Assembly (NCBI GenBank): GCA_002338615.1
Contig: DDIS01000087.1
Location: forward strand, 71,700 to 135,699
Length of the DNA stretch: 64,000 nucleotides
Reading direction: 5' to 3'
From: Proteobacteria bacterium UBA1844
GTDB taxonomy: Bacteria > Pseudomonadota > Gammaproteobacteria > Steroidobacterales > Woeseiaceae
Both the position numbers and the translations under genes were made by a program. This document shows, one piece after another, positions 63,643 to 64,000 of this stretch (the stretch's first letter is position 1; every line of letters begins with the position of its first letter). The notes beneath the pieces are model-generated. The model searched no databases and was not told the origin of the DNA. It worked only from the letters and a program-made list of their open reading frames with translations.

Positions 63643-64000
63643 CTACCTCGGCCTGCCGGCGCGCAGATAGGCGTGGCGATAAAAGTCGTTGTCCAATGAG
63701 GCCATAGCCACATTGCGCCCGGATTTCGGGGCGTGCACAAAGCGGCCATCGCCGACGTAGATCCCGACATGCTGCATTTTGCCGTTGATGGCAAAAAATA
63801 TCAGATCACCACGTTCAATATCAGCACGGCGGACAACATCAGTTTGCTGCCAAAGCTGGCCGGTCGTGCGCGGCACTGACTTGCCCGCCTGCAGGTAAGC
63901 GTAGTGCACCAGGCCGCTGCAGTCGAACCCCGCCGGTGTTTGCCCGCCATATCGATACGGTGCCCCGATCTGCTGCAATGCGGCGGCGGCGGCGCGATCA
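63643..64000 (-). CDS. NlpC/P60 family peptidoglycan hydrolase, partial
   Basis: The C-terminal 118 residues are visible, and the 5' part lies outside the window. The catalytic Cys is in PAGFDCSGLVHYAY, the His in MQHVGIYVGDGRFVHAP and the third polar residue in the following strand. This is the gamma-D-glutamyl-diamino acid endopeptidase fold that cuts peptidoglycan stems. The frame continues through the window edge (DRAAAALQQIGAPYRYGG), so the gene is not complete here. Confidence 0.9.
   Translation of the reverse strand, partial: DRAAAAALQQIGAPYRYGGQTPAGFDCSGLVHYAYLQAGKSVPRTTGQLWQQTDVVRRADIERGDLIFFAINGKMQHVGIYVGDGRFVHAPKSGRNVAMASLDNDFYRHAYLRAGRPR

Noticed and set aside
1-64000. CRISPR array, prophage structural genes or toxin-antitoxin/defence systems
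   Set aside because: I saw no regularly spaced repeats, no phage proteins and no defence-type domains in either strand.

Overview
The window reads as a chromosome segment of a polarly flagellated gammaproteobacterium. The evidence is a Pseudomonas/Vibrio-type flagellar hierarchy (FleQ, FleR, sigma-54 and sigma-28 promoters, FlhF/FleN polar placement proteins, PomAB-type stator), TonB receptors and gammaproteobacterial gene order. I cannot name a genus from sequence alone.

Layout. (1) 1-8781 is an accessory block, visibly more AT-rich than the rest: the end of a secreted protein gene, a TonB-dependent receptor, then a plus-strand catabolic cluster of a flavin aromatic hydroxylase, a Tat-exported sarcosine-oxidase-like flavoenzyme and the two subunits of a LigAB-type extradiol ring-cleavage dioxygenase, followed by a TfoX-like gene. 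It ends at 8769-8781 in what looks like the 3' tip of a tmRNA gene plus its terminator, so it may be the right end of an island inserted into ssrA. (2) 8970-14145 is a compact c-di-GMP/motor module: a FleQ paralogue whose N-terminal domain is split into a separate overlapping ORF, a GGDEF diguanylate cyclase, the stator pair pomAB and a PilZ protein, with two sigma-28 promoters. (3) 14183-50260 is about 36 kb of almost uninterrupted minus-strand flagellar genes. Read in the direction of transcription they are flgBCDEFGHIJKL, fliC, flaG, fliDST, fleQ, fleR, fliEFGHIJK, fliLMNOPQR, flhB, flhA, flhF, fleN, fliA, two small genes and an HDOD gene. flgA, flgM, flgN and an unusual CsrA-like gene run divergently at 50605-52536. 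(4) 52632-64000 holds unlinked envelope and housekeeping genes: lipoproteins, outer-membrane barrels, an S9 peptidase, a phosphatase-like protein, a GNAT enzyme, a DUF1684 protein, SrkA kinase, a glutamine amidotransferase, and an NlpC/P60 hydrolase cut by the window edge.

Regulatory logic visible in the DNA. GG-N10-GC sigma-54 promoters lie in front of fleR-fliE, fliK, fliL, flgB and flgA, with a weaker one before fliD. TAAA-N15-(G/A)CCGATA(A/C/T) sigma-28 promoters lie in front of fliC, flgK (inside flgJ), flgM (inside flgA) and pomA, and a variant lies before the GGDEF gene. A perfect CRP/Vfr palindrome sits upstream of fleQ. So the expected cascade is CRP/Vfr -> FleQ + sigma-54 -> FleR and the basal body/hook -> FliA released from FlgM -> filament, hook-associated proteins, stator and the c-di-GMP module.

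Main oddities: a split FleQ paralogue; a FleR whose phospho-acceptor Asp is Glu and which has no FleS kinase gene beside it; no chemotaxis genes where they usually sit behind fliA; a CsrA homologue with a rebuilt N-terminus in the flgMN operon; and a probable ssrA attachment site.
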